Source: Oceanospirillaceae bacterium (GTDB taxonomy: Bacteria > Pseudomonadota > Gammaproteobacteria > Pseudomonadales > Balneatricaceae). Taken from it: a stretch of DNA of 52,156 nt. The position numbers and the translations under genes were made by a program. Below the pieces are notes generated by a model. The model was not told where the DNA came from, made no database searches, and worked only from the letters and a program-made list of their open reading frames with translations. Location of the stretch: contig JAIBDW010000005.1 of the NCBI GenBank assembly GCA_024686035.1, positions 1 to 52,156 of the forward strand, in the 5' to 3' direction. Positions 20,665-33,130 of this stretch are shown piece after piece (the first letter of the stretch is position 1; each line of letters begins with the position of its first letter).

Positions 20665-22152
20665 CTAGTCACGCCAAAACATGGGTGTGAATAACACCAA
20701 TAAGGTGAAGACTTCTAAGCGGCCTAAAAGCATCGAGAAACACAAAATCCACTTTGCAGCATCGTTAATACCACCATAGTTCACTGCCACATCACCCAAG
20801 CCTGGGCCGAGGTTGTTGAGAGTTGCGCCTACGGCAGACCAAGCAGTAACCTGGTCTAGACCTGTACCTAAAAGCGCAATCATCATCACAATGAATACGA
20901 GGGTGTATACGGAGAAAAACCCCCACACAGCCTCTGCCACCCGATCTGGAATTGGATTAGAGCCTAATTTTACGTGAATAATGGCATTTGGATGGATCAG
21001 CCTTTGAATTTCTCGCATACCTTGTTTAAGTAATATCAGCACCCGCACTACTTTTAGGCCCCCTGCGGTTGAGCCTGCGCAGCCTCCCATGAAGGCTGCG
21101 GTAAATAAAAGAAATGAGAGCATCGCTGGCCACTGCGAAAAATCTGCAGTCGCAAAGCCTGTGGTTGTCGCAATAGAGACCACTTCAAACACACCTTGTC
21201 GAAAGCTTGCGTTAAAGCTCATACCATTGGTCAACCATAAGGTGCTCACTGTAATCAGGCAAATGGTCAAAATGGCGCTTAGAAAAAAGCGCAGCTCTTC
21301 ATCTTTCCAATAGTGTAGCAAGCTGGCCTTATAGTGCTTTTGCCTTATCGTGCGAGCGGTGTGAAAGTGAAGGGCAAAGTTGACTGCAGCTAACAACATA
21401 AAAATGATAGCGATGGTTTCAATTGCTGCGCTATTAAAATAGCCTAAGCTTGCATCATGAGTAGAAAACCCACCGATGGCTACCGTGGAAAAACTATGGG
21501 TAATAGCATCAAAGGCACTCATACCAGCAAACCAATAGGCCACAGCGCAAGTGACGGTCAGGGTTAGGTAGATAAACCAAAGTTGCTTGGCGGTTTCTGT
21601 AATTCTAGGCGTGAGTTTCGAGTCTTTAACCGGCCCTGGTGTTTCAGCGCGGTATAGCTGGGCACCACCAATACCTAACATGGGTAAAATGGCGACTGCT
21701 AATACGATAATTCCCATACCGCCAAACCACTGCAAAAACTGGCGATAAAATAATAACGATTTAGGTAAGTCATCCAGCTGGGTAATGACTGTGGCTCCTG
21801 TGGTGGTGAGCCCAGAAAGGGATTCAAAAAGAGCATCAACGTATTTCCAATCTGGATTGAGAGCCGACAAGGGCGCTGAAAAATGGAAAGGAAGAGCGCC
21901 AAAAAGGCCTAGAATTGACCAAAACATTACTACGATGACAAAGCCATCTCTGGTGCGCAATTCCTTGTTATGTTTGGAAAAAGGTAGCCATAATAAAAAG
22001 CCAGCGCAGAGGGTAATGACAAAAGACATGCCAAAGGCCCATTCAGCTCCATCACCACTAGTACTAAGGGCTATGATCAGTGAAGGCAGCATGGATGCGC
22101 TAAATGCCATGAGCAGCATACCAATGATTTTTAAAGTAACACGAAAGTGCAT
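20665..22152 (-). CDS. trkH: Trk potassium uptake system membrane protein TrkH
   Basis: Potassium channel subunit with four repeated M1-P-M2 units; selectivity-loop glycines are visible in SGLTTTGATV, TVAIGGFST, SIATTTGFAT and NNLGPGLG. I chose ATG at 22150-22152 (MHFRVTLKIIGMLL), giving 495 residues and matching TrkH N-termini. An upstream TTG (22171-22173) would overlap trkA and add seven unlikely residues. It imports K+ with TrkA, encoded immediately upstream in the same operon. Confidence 0.95.
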   Translation of the reverse strand: MHFRVTLKIIGMLLMAFSASMLPSLIIALSTSGDGAEWAFGMSFVITLCAGFLLWLPFSKHNKELRTRDGFVIVVMFWSILGLFGALPFHFSAPLSALNPDWKYVDALFESLSGLTTTGATVITQLDDLPKSLLFYRQFLQWFGGMGIIVLAVAILPMLGIGGAQLYRAETPGPVKDSKLTPRITETAKQLWFIYLTLTVTCAVAYWFAGMSAFDAITHSFSTVAIGGFSTHDASLGYFNSAAIETIAIIFMLLAAVNFALHFHTARTIRQKHYKASLLHYWKDEELRFFLSAILTICLITVSTLWLTNGMSFNASFRQGVFEVVSIATTTGFATADFSQWPAMLSFLLFTAAFMGGCAGSTAGGLKVVRVLILLKQGMREIQRLIHPNAIIHVKLGSNPIPDRVAEAVWGFFSVYTLVFIVMMIALLGTGLDQVTAWSAVGATLNNLGPGLGDVAVNYGGINDAAKWILCFSMLLGRLEVFTLLVLFTPMFWRD

Positions 22153-22159
22153 ATAAGGC

Positions 22160-23542
22160 CTAAAAGAATCCAATAGTCACAGCAAATAATCGTTCAACTT
22201 CATTGATCATGTGCCTATCTGTTAAGAAAAGGATGCAATGGTCGTCATTAGCGATGACAGTGTCATGGTGTGCAATGAGCACTTCTTCACCCCGCACAAT
22301 CGCGCCAAAACTAGTGCCTTGCGGTAGAGGAATGTCAGCGACACAACGTCCCACTACTTTAGATGTCTTTGAGTCACCGTGGGCAACCACTTCAAGAGCT
22401 TCAGCAGCGCCTCGCCTTAAGGAATGCACATTGACAATATCACCACGGCGAACATGGGTCAGCAAACTACTGATGGTGGTCTGTTGAGGGGAGATGGCAA
22501 TGTCGATGGTGCCATCTTCAATCAGATCCACATACGCTGGATTGCTAATCAAAGTCATTACTGTGCGCACGCCCAAGCGTTTAGCCAACATAGAGGCCAT
22601 AATATTGGCTTCATCATCATTTGTTAAAGCACAAAATACGTCTGTAGATTCAATATTTTCTTCTATTAATAGGTCTCTATCAGAAGCACTTCCATGGAGG
22701 ACGATGACATCATCTAATATATCTGCCAAGTGTTCACAGCGCTCTAAACCTCGCTCAATAAGCTTCACCCTAAAGTCTTTACGCAAGTTTCGAGCTAACC
22801 TAGCCCCTATATTACCGCCCCCTGCGATCATGATGCGTTTGTAGGGCTTCTCTAAGTGACGTAATTCGCTCATCACCTTGCTAATGTCAGCTTTTGCCGC
22901 GATGAAAAACACCTCATCATCCACATGAATGCGGGTTTTACCTGATGGCACGATAGCTTTGTCATTACGGAAGATAGCAGCAACCCGAGTGTGTACGTTA
23001 GGCATGTGGTGACGTAAGTCAGATACAGGGTTGCCTACTAATGGGCCGCCATGGCGCGCTGTTACAGCTACAAGTTGCACTTTACCTTTAGCAAAATCGA
23101 GCACTTGCAGGGCTGTTGGGTTTTCTATGAGGCGTTGAACGTGAGCGGTGACTAATTTTTCTGGGCTAATTATGACGTCGATAGGAAAGGCGCGAGGCTC
23201 TTCTTTAAATAAAGCTTCACGTTCTAATAAATATTGATGTTCACGAATACGACTAATAATAGTGGGTGTTTGAAACATGGTTTTGGCTATTTGACAGGCC
23301 ACCATGTTGACCTCGTCACTGTTGGTGACAGCCACTAGCATGTCAGCATCTTCGGCACCTGCGCTTGCCAGAATGCTAGGCAGTGAGGCATGGCCTCGCA
23401 CAGTGCGAATATCAAGGCGATCCTGCAAGTCTTTTAAGTGGCCGGCATCTTGGTCCACCATTGTCACATCATTGGCTTCGTTGGCCAAGTTTTCAGCAAG
23501 GGTGCGACCGACCTGACCGGCACCAAGAATGATGATTTTCAT
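22160..23542 (-). CDS. trkA: Trk potassium uptake regulator TrkA
   Basis: Cytoplasmic NAD-binding regulator with two tandem RCK units: GAGQVG at 7-12 and GGGNIG near 237, each followed by a TrkA-C domain. I chose ATG at 23540-23542 ([12 protein letters not shown], 460 residues) from family N-termini; a TTG four codons upstream is less likely. TrkA gates TrkH according to nucleotide and energy state. The rsmB-trkA-trkH order is common in Pseudomonas relatives. Confidence 0.96.
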   Translation of the reverse strand: MKIIILGAGQVGRTLAENLANEANDVTMVDQDAGHLKDLQDRLDIRTVRGHASLPSILASAGAEDADMLVAVTNSDEVNMVACQIAKTMFQTPTIISRIREHQYLLEREALFKEEPRAFPIDVIISPEKLVTAHVQRLIENPTALQVLDFAKGKVQLVAVTARHGGPLVGNPVSDLRHHMPNVHTRVAAIFRNDKAIVPSGKTRIHVDDEVFFIAAKADISKVMSELRHLEKPYKRIMIAGGGNIGARLARNLRKDFRVKLIERGLERCEHLADILDDVIVLHGSASDRDLLIEENIESTDVFCALTNDDEANIMASMLAKRLGVRTVMTLISNPAYVDLIEDGTIDIAISPQQTTISSLLTHVRRGDIVNVHSLRRGAAEALEVVAHGDSKTSKVVGRCVADIPLPQGTSFGAIVRGEEVLIAHHDTVIANDDHCILFLTDRHMINEVERLFAVTIGFF

Positions 23543-23626
23543 ACTAAAACACAATGCCTCAAAAGCGGTTGATGAACTTCATAATAGCAGAACCCATGGC
23601 ACAATAGTCTCCTATTTTTGTAACTA

Positions 23627-24922
23627 TTAGAGCGGTTTATGGAGTTTGGCATAGTAAAAACCGTCGTGACTTGCTGGATTTGGGAATAGCTGGCGGCCTA
23701 TGTCTAGGTCTATGCCCCAATCCGCAACAATGGGGCAATGTTGGGCTTGTGGTTGTTGCTTTAAAAAACGGGTCACAAGGCGATCGTTTTCTTGGCGTAA
23801 AACTGAACAGGTCGCATACAATAAATAACCACCAGGTTGTAATAAAGGCCATAAATTATTAAGCAACTTGAGCTGCAGTTGGGCGAGCTCCAAGATGTCT
23901 TCGTTTGAGCGTAATACTTTGATGTCAGGGTTGCGTCGAATGACCCCTGTAGCAGAACACGGCGCATCAAGCAAAATGCGATCAAACAGCTGTCCATCCC
24001 ACCATTGATCTGGCTCACTGGCATCTGCACAAATAACCTGTGCCTGTAAATCCATACGAAACAGGTTATCTTTCATGCGGCCAATACGCCTTTCCTCTAG
24101 CTCTACGGCGACCACAGTGACATCTTGTGCTTCAAGCAAGTGACACGTTTTACCACCAGGAGCCGCGCACGCATCTAATATGCGTTGACCAGATTCAAGC
24201 TCTAGTAATTGAGTGCATAGTTGAGGAGCTTCATCTTGCACACCAAACCAGCCTTCTTCAAAGCCTGGTAACTGGATAACATCGCTAGGTTTTTTTAACT
24301 GCACGCCAACATGGCTATACTGACAAACAGTGGCAAGGTGGCCTGCTTGCGCCAAAGCCACTAAATAATCATCACGGCTTATTTTGCGAGTATTAACGCG
24401 CAAGGTGAGAGCACCTTGTGGGTCATTTGCTGCCAAGATATCCTGCCAGTGATCAGGCCAGTGATTACTGAGTTTTGAAATTAGCCATTGTGGGTGATTA
24501 TAGCGATAGGCATCATGTTCATTTAACACTTCTGCCAAGTCTGCACCACCGCGGATATATGAGCGTAAAACGCCATTGATCAGCTTATCGGCCCAGCGCT
24601 TACCGCTCGCTTTAGCAGCCTGTACAGTGGCATCAACGGCTGCATAATCTGGGGTGCGCATGGCTTTAATCTGATATAAACCCATAAGGATCAAAGCATA
24701 AATATCTTGGTCTTGGGGCTTCATGGGTTTGTGTAATAGCTGTTGTGCTATTAGCTCTAACTGCGGGAAATGCCTGCATGTGCCATAACACAATTGCTGT
24801 ATAAGAGCCCGATCGCCGTGTTCGGCGGCTTCTAAAGCCTTGGGCAGGCTAGAGGCTAAAGAGCCTTTGTGTTCCAGTACTGAGGTCAGTGCTTGGGCTG
24901 CTAATAAACGTAGGTTTGCCAT
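23627..24922 (-). CDS. rsmB: 16S rRNA m5C967 methyltransferase RsmB
   Basis: 431 residues (E. coli 429). The N-terminal NusB-like RNA-binding domain (about 1-140) is followed by a Rossmann methyltransferase domain with LDACAAPGGKTCHLLE and the two catalytic cysteines in DAPCSATG and YATCS. It methylates C967 of 16S rRNA. It follows fmt by two bases, within a def-fmt-rsmB-trkA-trkH string. Confidence 0.96.
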   Translation of the reverse strand: MANLRLLAAQALTSVLEHKGSLASSLPKALEAAEHGDRALIQQLCYGTCRHFPQLELIAQQLLHKPMKPQDQDIYALILMGLYQIKAMRTPDYAAVDATVQAAKASGKRWADKLINGVLRSYIRGGADLAEVLNEHDAYRYNHPQWLISKLSNHWPDHWQDILAANDPQGALTLRVNTRKISRDDYLVALAQAGHLATVCQYSHVGVQLKKPSDVIQLPGFEEGWFGVQDEAPQLCTQLLELESGQRILDACAAPGGKTCHLLEAQDVTVVAVELEERRIGRMKDNLFRMDLQAQVICADASEPDQWWDGQLFDRILLDAPCSATGVIRRNPDIKVLRSNEDILELAQLQLKLLNNLWPLLQPGGYLLYATCSVLRQENDRLVTRFLKQQPQAQHCPIVADWGIDLDIGRQLFPNPASHDGFYYAKLHKPL

Positions 24923-24924
24923 GA

Positions 24925-25890
24925 CTATTTTTCCACCGCAAGGTCAGTAAAGCGATCACCTAGGGTCATTTTTTGTTTTAGATTCATCAATTCACTTTGG
25001 CTTAAGGCTTTGCCACCAGGCCATTGTAACTGAGTGATTTTAAGGTGGCCGGAACCACACGCCACTTCGATGCCAGTTTTATCCATAGCCACTAGAGTAC
25101 CTGCCGGTTGGCTACTAGAGGCTTCTATTGGATGAGCCATCCAAATACGTAAACGCTGCTCTTTCCAGTCACTATAAGCCACAGGCCAGGGGTTAAGGCC
25201 GCGCACCTGTAGGCTAATTTGTTGCGCACTTTGGTGCCAATCAATCGCACCCTCAGTTTTAGTCAGTTTGCTGGCATAGTTGGCTTTGGCATCATCTTGA
25301 ATTTGGGGCGCAAGGCTGCCATTTTGTAGGCCAGCCAAAGCCGCAATAAGACTCCTACAGCCTAACACAGCCAAAGTATCATAAAGGCTAGCGCTGGTAT
25401 CTGTTTCATTGATGGGAGTCGTTGCTTTAAGCAACATAGCGCCGGTGTCTAAGCCGGCTTCCATTTGCATAACAGTGATGCCAGATAAGGCATCGCCTGC
25501 CAATATCGAACGCTGAATGGGTGCCGCACCGCGCCAACGTGGTAATAAAGAGCCATGCACATTAATACAACCTAAGGAAGGGGTGTTCAAAACCGTTTGG
25601 GGAAGCAGTAAGCCATAAGCGACCACCACCATGATGTCAGCCTTATAAGCAGCCAATAGGAGCTGTGCTTCTGTACCTTTAAGGCTTAATGGTTGCTGTA
25701 CTTCAATACCGTGCTCAAGCGCGAGAGCCTTAACTGGGCTTGCAGTGAGCTTGCGCCCGCGACCAGAAGGACGATCTGGCTGGCTATATACACCCACAAC
25801 TTGGTGTGGGCTATCAAGTAATGCTTGCAAGTGTTGGGCTGCAAAATCTGGAGTGCCCGCAAAGATAACCCTTAAACCCTTTTGACTCAC
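24925..25890 (-). CDS. fmt: Methionyl-tRNA formyltransferase
   Basis: 321 residues (E. coli 315). The N-terminal domain has [11 protein letters not shown] and [15 protein letters not shown], containing the formyl-transfer residues. The C-terminal OB-fold domain includes [11 protein letters not shown]. It formylates initiator Met-tRNA. The start is GTG (complement of 25888-25890), overlapping the def stop as GTGA, so the two are translationally coupled. Confidence 0.97.
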   Translation of the reverse strand: MSQKGLRVIFAGTPDFAAQHLQALLDSPHQVVGVYSQPDRPSGRGRKLTASPVKALALEHGIEVQQPLSLKGTEAQLLLAAYKADIMVVVAYGLLLPQTVLNTPSLGCINVHGSLLPRWRGAAPIQRSILAGDALSGITVMQMEAGLDTGAMLLKATTPINETDTSASLYDTLAVLGCRSLIAALAGLQNGSLAPQIQDDAKANYASKLTKTEGAIDWHQSAQQISLQVRGLNPWPVAYSDWKEQRLRIWMAHPIEASSSQPAGTLVAMDKTGIEVACGSGHLKITQLQWPGGKALSQSELMNLKQKMTLGDRFTDLAVEK

Positions 25891-26444
25891 GCTTGGGTGT
25901 CCATTTTCGCTTTGGCCTGGGCTTCATACAAGGCATCTTTGATGTCATCACGATGCTTTTTTTCAAGTTTTTTACGAATGCGTTCGCGTTTTAGGCGCGA
26001 AAGATAATCTACAAAAAGCTTACCATTAAGATGGTCAAGCTCATGTTGGATACAGATGGCAAATAAACCTTCCGCTGTCTCTGAAATAGCCTCGCCATTT
26101 TCATCAAATGCACGCAGCTGTATTTGGCTATAACGTTCTATGTCGTCATAAAATTCGGGCACAGAAAGACAGCCTTCTTGATAGCTTTGCTTTTCTTCGC
26201 CTAAAGGCTCCCATGTGGGATTGATAAGCACGCGAGGGTTATCGCCATCGTCACTCACATCAATCACTATAATACGCTGGTGCACATTGACTTGTGATGC
26301 TGCCAAACCGATACCAGGAGCACCGTACATGGTTTCCAGCATGTCTTTAGCCAGGCTTCGCACCTGGTCATTAATATCGACCACATCGACTGCAATCTTA
26401 CGCAAACGTGGGTCTGGAAATTCTAATATAGGTAATAGTGCCAT
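25887..26444 (-). CDS. def: Peptide deformylase
   Basis: 185 residues, with a longer, charged C-terminus than E. coli Def (169). It has all three signature motifs: [13 protein letters not shown] and HELDHLNG, supplying the Cys and two His metal ligands and the catalytic Glu. It removes the formyl group from new proteins, the partner step to Fmt. It is divergent from dprA with a 57- to 110-base promoter gap, depending on the dprA start. Confidence 0.97.
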   Translation of the reverse strand: MALLPILEFPDPRLRKIAVDVVDINDQVRSLAKDMLETMYGAPGIGLAASQVNVHQRIIVIDVSDDGDNPRVLINPTWEPLGEEKQSYQEGCLSVPEFYDDIERYSQIQLRAFDENGEAISETAEGLFAICIQHELDHLNGKLFVDYLSRLKRERIRKKLEKKHRDDIKDALYEAQAKAKMDTQA

Positions 26445-26555
26445 AGGATTCTGTATTCGTTCAGGGTTAGTGCAATAAACCTAAGGTTTACGTACGCAAA
26501 AATGAGTTTGTTAACTATAATTATAACACTAACTGTCTTTAGTAATGGAATGATT

Positions 26556-27671
26556 ATGGATGATCATCATTTAGCTTGGCTTGCGCTGAGTGAACTGAAT
26601 TTAACTTTCAAGCAAAGTAGCAAGCTTGCCCAAGGCTACAGTAATGGCATGGCTATTTTAGAACAACAACACGGTGTTGAAATAGCGGCTATCCTGAACC
26701 CTAGGCAATGCCAATATTTAGCTAAGCTAACTTCTAAAAAGCTCACGCTTAGCTTAGCTTCACAGCTGCAATGGATAGAAAATAATAACGTTTCATTGTT
26801 ATTATATGACGACACTAATTACCCAGATGCCCTAAAAGAGATCCACCAGCCACCTGCATTTTTATGGCTACAGGGGCGTGCAAGCCTATTAAATGAACCC
26901 AGTATAGCCATGGTGGGTGCTCGAAAAGCCACACCCAATGGCATGACTTTAGCTAAAACCTTTGCGGGTAACCTTGGTGCTAGTGGTTTAACTATTGTGA
27001 GTGGGCTAGCGCTGGGTATTGATGGGGCTTGCCATCAAGGTGCGTTAGATGCGCAAGCGGATACAATTGCGGTGTTAGGCTCAGGCTTAGGTCACATCTA
27101 TCCTGCAAAGCATCAACCATTAGCTCAACGAATATTGGCTGGAGCTGGGCTTTTAGTGTCGCCTTGGCCGCTAATGGCTAAACCTTTAGCTTATCGGTTT
27201 CCTGAACGAAATCGTATCATCAGTGGTTTAAGTTTAGGGGTATTAGTGGTGGAAGCGGCCCTTCGAAGTGGGTCATTAATTACTGCAAAAACAGCCTTAG
27301 AGCAGGGTAGGGAAATATTTGCTATCCCTTCTAGCGTGCACAATGTGCAGGCTCAAGGTTGCCATCAATTGATACGTAACGGTGCTTTATTAGTCGATCA
27401 GCCACAACAAATTTTGGCAGAGTTGGCGCCTCAATTGCAATCGCTAGTGGCGCGTTATCAGCCGCCTCAACCCCCCAATAAAGAAGATTTGACAGATATT
27501 ACGCAAGAATTGCAAATATTGATGCGAGTTTTTGGCTATGACCCATTGCCAGTTGATATACTGTGTACACGATTGGCTCAGCCTTATAATGTTGTTGCCG
27601 CTCAATTAGTAGAATTAGAGTTACTTGGTCTTGTGCGACTCACAGGCAGTGGCTATGAAAAAGTATTTTAG
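26556..27671 (+). CDS. dprA: DNA-processing protein DprA/Smf
   Basis: DprA binds incoming single-stranded DNA and loads RecA in natural transformation; it is also present in non-competent species. The Rossmann-like core has SIAMVGARKATPNGM and YRFPERNRIISGLS, and a C-terminal winged-helix-like region (about 310-370) follows. Reading can start at ATG 26502, but the extra 18 residues are hydrophobic and unlike the family. I prefer ATG 26556 (MDDHHLAWLALSEL, 371 residues) with GGA six bases upstream; 26550 is also possible. Confidence 0.92.
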   Translation: MDDHHLAWLALSELNLTFKQSSKLAQGYSNGMAILEQQHGVEIAAILNPRQCQYLAKLTSKKLTLSLASQLQWIENNNVSLLLYDDTNYPDALKEIHQPPAFLWLQGRASLLNEPSIAMVGARKATPNGMTLAKTFAGNLGASGLTIVSGLALGIDGACHQGALDAQADTIAVLGSGLGHIYPAKHQPLAQRILAGAGLLVSPWPLMAKPLAYRFPERNRIISGLSLGVLVVEAALRSGSLITAKTALEQGREIFAIPSSVHNVQAQGCHQLIRNGALLVDQPQQILAELAPQLQSLVARYQPPQPPNKEDLTDITQELQILMRVFGYDPLPVDILCTRLAQPYNVVAAQLVELELLGLVRLTGSGYEKVF

Positions 27672-27691
27672 GCACTTATTTTAGGAAAATT

Positions 27692-29192
<1,501 letters not shown>

Positions 29193-29195
29193 GTG

Positions 29196-30035
29196 ATGTC
29201 AATTGATACAACCATAGATCAATATCGCGTATTTGGTAACCCTATACATCAAAGCAAGTCGCCTAATATTCATAAGCAATTTGCAAAAGCTGTCCACCAA
29301 CACATCAACTACCAAGCAAAGCTAGTGGCAGAAGGCGAGTTTGAAGATACGGTTAAGGCTTTTTTTGCCCAAGGTGGTAAAGGTCTAAATATCACTGTGC
29401 CTTTTAAACAACGTGCCTTTGCTATGGCGAAGGTATTAAGTCCTGCTGCCAAAAAGGCCGAAGCGGCTAACACTTTGTATCTAAATGCCCAAGGGCAGCT
29501 AGTTGCTGACAACACCGATGGGATGGGTTTGGTGAGGGACATTTGTCATAACCTCAAGGGCCAACTGGCCACTAAGCGAATCTTAGTCTTAGGCGCAGGT
29601 GGTGCGGTTAGAGGTGTATTGCAGCCTATTTTGGCGCAATTGCCAGCCCAAGTGATCATTGCTAACCGAACCTACAGTAAAGCCTGCGACTTAGCCGAGT
29701 TATTTACCGATATAGGGCCTATACAAGCGACCCCGATGGCGCAGCTTAGTGGTTCTTTTGATTGGATTATTAATGGGACCTCTGCAAGTTTAGCCGGCGA
29801 CTTGCCGCCACTGCCTCAAGGTCTAATCACCAACACTAGCCGCTGTTACGACATGATGTATAGTGCCCAAACTACTGTATTTAACCAATGGGCTCTCAAG
29901 CAAGGTGCTCAGCAGGCAGATGATGGTTTAGGAATGCTGGTAGAGCAAGCGGCCCAATCCTTTAATTTGTGGCGTGGTGTATTGCCACCAACAGATGGGG
30001 TTTTATTGGCCTTAAGACGTGAGTTGAAGGCTTAG
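29196..30035 (+). CDS. aroE: Shikimate dehydrogenase
   Basis: 279 residues. The shikimate-binding motif is GNPIHQSKSPNIH; the catalytic Lys is in NITVPFKQ and the Asp in ADNTDG. The NADP site is GAGGAVRG. It reduces 3-dehydroshikimate in aromatic amino acid synthesis. I chose ATG 29196, with GGAG six bases upstream, over the in-frame GTG at 29193 that abuts the hemF stop. Confidence 0.96.
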   Translation: MSIDTTIDQYRVFGNPIHQSKSPNIHKQFAKAVHQHINYQAKLVAEGEFEDTVKAFFAQGGKGLNITVPFKQRAFAMAKVLSPAAKKAEAANTLYLNAQGQLVADNTDGMGLVRDICHNLKGQLATKRILVLGAGGAVRGVLQPILAQLPAQVIIANRTYSKACDLAELFTDIGPIQATPMAQLSGSFDWIINGTSASLAGDLPPLPQGLITNTSRCYDMMYSAQTTVFNQWALKQGAQQADDGLGMLVEQAAQSFNLWRGVLPPTDGVLLALRRELKA

Positions 30036-30080
30036 GTATTTAGCCTTTGCAGTCAAAGCAAGCTTCTGGAGTATTGAATT

Positions 30081-30779
30081 ATGAAAACCATCGGCTTAAT
30101 AGGCGGTATGAGCTGGGAATCTACTAGCCTTTATTACAGCGCCATCAATCAGGGTGTTAAGCAAAGTTTGGGAGGTTTACATAGTGCAAAAATCTGCCTG
30201 TATAGCGTTGATTTTCATGAAATAGGGCAGCTACAGCATCAAGGTAAATGGCAACAAACGGCTGATATTTTGGCTCAAGCGGCCCAAGCCGTAGAAGCTT
30301 GTGGCGCTGACCTTTTTTTGATTTGTACCAACACCATGCACAAAGTCGCTGCAGAGGTCCAAGCGGCAGTAAACATCCCTCTTGTACACATCGCAGACGC
30401 TACGGCTAGACAGTTACTCACAGATGGCATTACTAAGGTGGGCTTGATAGGCACGGCGTTCACCATGCAACAAGATTTTTATAAAGGCAGGCTCACCTTA
30501 GGCTTTGGTATAGAGGTGATTACACCCAATGCTAAACAACAAAACACAGTTCATAAAGTGATTTATCAAGAGCTGTGTTTAGGTGTTCTAAACCAGAAAT
30601 CTAAGGATTATTACCTCGCTGTGATTCAAGAACTATATGATCAAGGCGCTCAAGCGGTGATTTTAGGCTGCACAGAAATTGCATTATTAGTGCGCCAGGA
30701 AGACACGCAAGTCATGCTTTATGACACCACCGCCATCCACGCTCAAAGCGCAGTGGCGGCAGCATTAGATATAGATTGA
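30081..30779 (+). CDS. Aspartate/glutamate racemase family protein
   Basis: 232 residues starting MKTIGLIGGMSWEST, typical of the aspartate racemase family (YgeA-like). Both catalytic cysteines are seen: ICTNTMHK near residue 82 and ILGCTEIALL near 197. Family members interconvert L- and D-aspartate or glutamate without cofactor; YgeA-type enzymes can have broad specificity. It is 45 bases past aroE and may be the last gene of the dprA-tsaC-hemF-aroE string. Its substrate is uncertain. Confidence 0.85.
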   Translation: MKTIGLIGGMSWESTSLYYSAINQGVKQSLGGLHSAKICLYSVDFHEIGQLQHQGKWQQTADILAQAAQAVEACGADLFLICTNTMHKVAAEVQAAVNIPLVHIADATARQLLTDGITKVGLIGTAFTMQQDFYKGRLTLGFGIEVITPNAKQQNTVHKVIYQELCLGVLNQKSKDYYLAVIQELYDQGAQAVILGCTEIALLVRQEDTQVMLYDTTAIHAQSAVAAALDID

Positions 30780-30802
30780 CAGAGGTTTGAGCTTAGTTAG
30801 AG

Positions 30803-31534
30803 TTAGCTAAGCTGGGCGTTATGATAAATGTTCTGGACGTCATCAAGGTCGTTAAGCATGTCCATGAAGGTTTCAAACATCACTGCATCATCGCCTGTAA
30901 CAGGGCTAGTGTTTTGAGGAATGAACTGAATCTCATCCACTTCAAATTCAAATTCGCCTTTATCATTACCTAATGCATCTATCAGAGCTTGCTTTGCCTT
31001 ATTATATTCAGTGTTAGGCGCAAATACAGTGGTCTTACCATCCTCACATTCAACGTCAGTGACATCGACGTCGGATTCCATTAGCGCTTCTAGTACCGCA
31101 TCTTCATCATCACCGGCAAAAACAAAAATAGCACTATGATCAAACATGTGGCCTACACTGCCTGAGGTACCAATTTTGCACTTAGTTTTAGTGAAACACA
31201 GGCGCACGTCACCAAAAGTACGGTTAGGGTTATCTGTAAGGCAATCCACAATCACCATAGAACTGCCAGGCCCATAGCCTTCATAACGGGCAGTCGAATA
31301 GTCTTCACCGCCGCCGCCTTTGGCCTTTTCTAAGGCTTTATCGATCACATGACTTGGCACCTGATCTTTTTTGGCTTTATCAATAAGCGTACGCAGCGCC
31401 AAATTGCCATCTGGCTCTACACCACCTGCTTTTGCAACAACGTAAATCTCGCGTCCGTACTTACTATAAACCTTAGCTTTAGCGTCAGATGTTTTGGCGA
31501 TGTCTAACTTTTTGTTTTGGTAGGCTCTGCCCAT
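30803..31534 (-). CDS. YebC/PmpR-family protein, YeeN subgroup
   Basis: 243 residues. The N-terminus [20 protein letters not shown], with [15 protein letters not shown] and [16 protein letters not shown], follows the YeeN branch rather than YebC proper. YebC-family proteins were long called transcription regulators; some are now linked to relieving ribosome stalling. Its precise role here is unknown. Convergent with the racemase, with a 23-base gap. Confidence 0.88.
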   Translation of the reverse strand: MGRAYQNKKLDIAKTSDAKAKVYSKYGREIYVVAKAGGVEPDGNLALRTLIDKAKKDQVPSHVIDKALEKAKGGGGEDYSTARYEGYGPGSSMVIVDCLTDNPNRTFGDVRLCFTKTKCKIGTSGSVGHMFDHSAIFVFAGDDEDAVLEALMESDVDVTDVECEDGKTTVFAPNTEYNKAKQALIDALGNDKGEFEFEVDEIQFIPQNTSPVTGDDAVMFETFMDMLNDLDDVQNIYHNAQLS

Positions 31535-31657
31535 GATATCTGTCCAGTAGAAAAAAACACATTAATTTTACCTTTATAATTGATCTGGCGAAAGCCACAG
31601 ATGTAAACTTCTTTATTAACCCTAAACCAAGCCTTATCTAGCCTAGGATTCAACGCT

Positions 31658-32143
31658 ATGAACATCCGACAAGCCCAAGGTGCAGATCTACATGGTATTT
31701 GGCCTATTTTTCATGACATTGTTAAAGCTGGGCAAACCTATGCTTATCCCATCGATACTAATCAAGCAGAGGCAAAAGAAATTTGGTTGGACTCCCCCGA
31801 CCAGACCTACGTAGTGGAAGATAATGGAAAGATAGTGGGTACTTACTTCATCAAGACTAATCAACAAGGACCAGGAGCCCATGTTTGTAACTGTGGTTAT
31901 ATGGTGGCATCTGCTGCAAGAGGAAAAGGCATCGCCACATTGATGTGTGAGCACTCCCAAGAGCAAGCTATGACCATGGGCTATAAAGCCATGCAGTTTA
32001 ATTTTGTAGCAGCAACTAATGTGAATGCAATTCGTTTATGGCAAAAGTTAGGATTTGCAAAAGTAGGAAAGTTACCCAACGCGTTTTTACACCCACATCA
32101 AGGCTATGTAGACGCGTTGGTGATGTATAAGTGGCTCGCTTAG
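31658..32143 (+). CDS. GNAT-family N-acetyltransferase
   Basis: 161 residues with the acetyl-CoA-binding motif A VASAARGKGIATLMCEHSQ (about 88-106) and the motif B region NFVAATNVNAIRLWQKLGF. The substrate is not predictable; it resembles small-molecule or amino acid acetyltransferases. It stands alone, divergent from the YebC-family gene (123-base gap) and convergent with the EamA gene. Confidence 0.85.
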   Translation: MNIRQAQGADLHGIWPIFHDIVKAGQTYAYPIDTNQAEAKEIWLDSPDQTYVVEDNGKIVGTYFIKTNQQGPGAHVCNCGYMVASAARGKGIATLMCEHSQEQAMTMGYKAMQFNFVAATNVNAIRLWQKLGFAKVGKLPNAFLHPHQGYVDALVMYKWLA

Positions 32144-32191
32144 CACACTCAAAGTTAATAGGTTAATAACCTATGCCAAACTATACCCTAA

Positions 32192-33091
32192 CTATGTAGG
32201 CGTTTTGACGGATGCCATAAACGGCAACTTGATGCCTAAAATCAACCCATTACCTAATAATACGAGCACCAAACCAGCGACACTACTTAAGCTCCACACA
32301 TAGCCCTCAAATACAGTTGATAGTGCTAATGCGACCACGGGGAACATCACTGTGGCATAGGCCGCTTTGTTGGCACCTATCCGTCCAATGAGAGAAAGGT
32401 AGGCGGTAAATCCCGCCACTGTGCCAATGATCGCTAAATAAAATAGGCTGCCAACGTATTGAGGGCGTGGATCCCAAGCCAATGGAGTGCCGGTAATTAC
32501 CAATAATGCAGCTAGAAATATAGCCCCATAAACCATGGCATAAGCACTGCCTGTAAGAGGCTTTAAGCCTTTTTTGTGGTGCCTTACAGAAATCATGTTG
32601 CCAAGGGAAAATAAAAATGTTCCTAAAAAGGCAAACCCAATACTGCCAAGATCAATGCCTTTATCAGCATCTTTAGCCAGTTCTGGCCAAAACATTAAAC
32701 TTAGGCCTATTATTCCCAGTAAGCCAGCTCCAAATACCGACCGGCTTGGTTTTTCTTTCCAAAATAGACTATTGTTAAGGGCATTAAACAAGGTAGAAGA
32801 AGAAAAAATCACAGAAAGCAAACCACTGGATATGGCCAAACCCGCCGTATAAAAGCACACAAAATTTAACGAAAATAAACACATGCCCTGCAATACCATA
32901 AACCCATGGTCTTGCTTGTTGGTGACTTGCATGCGACCACTGATCAGCACCAAAGACAACATCAGCGTTGCAGCTAAAGCAAAGCGGTAAAACACTGACA
33001 CCAGCACGTCAACCTCACCCAACTGCCAGTGGATAGCGATCCAAGTAGTGCCCCATATAAGCACTGTGGATAAATATAAAAATTGTGTCAC
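32192..33091 (-). CDS. EamA/DMT-superfamily transporter
   Basis: 299 residues with about ten hydrophobic segments arranged as two five-TM EamA repeats. The first repeat starts STVLIWGTTWIAIHWQLG. Such proteins often export amino acids or metabolites (RhaT/YdcZ-like); the cargo is unknown. The start is GTG (complement of 33089-33091) with AAGGA upstream. It lies 39 bases past gpt and may share its transcript. Confidence 0.85.
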   Translation of the reverse strand: MTQFLYLSTVLIWGTTWIAIHWQLGEVDVLVSVFYRFALAATLMLSLVLISGRMQVTNKQDHGFMVLQGMCLFSLNFVCFYTAGLAISSGLLSVIFSSSTLFNALNNSLFWKEKPSRSVFGAGLLGIIGLSLMFWPELAKDADKGIDLGSIGFAFLGTFLFSLGNMISVRHHKKGLKPLTGSAYAMVYGAIFLAALLVITGTPLAWDPRPQYVGSLFYLAIIGTVAGFTAYLSLIGRIGANKAAYATVMFPVVALALSTVFEGYVWSLSSVAGLVLVLLGNGLILGIKLPFMASVKTPT

Positions 33092-33130
33092 ACTTATTCC
33101 TTGTGCTTATCCTTATGTATAAAGGGTAGC

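Noticed and set aside
30790-30813. Inverted repeat AGCTTAG / CTAAGCT between the racemase and YebC-family genes
   Set aside because: The arms are 7 bases with a 10-base loop and no T run; too weak to call a terminator although it lies in a convergent gap.
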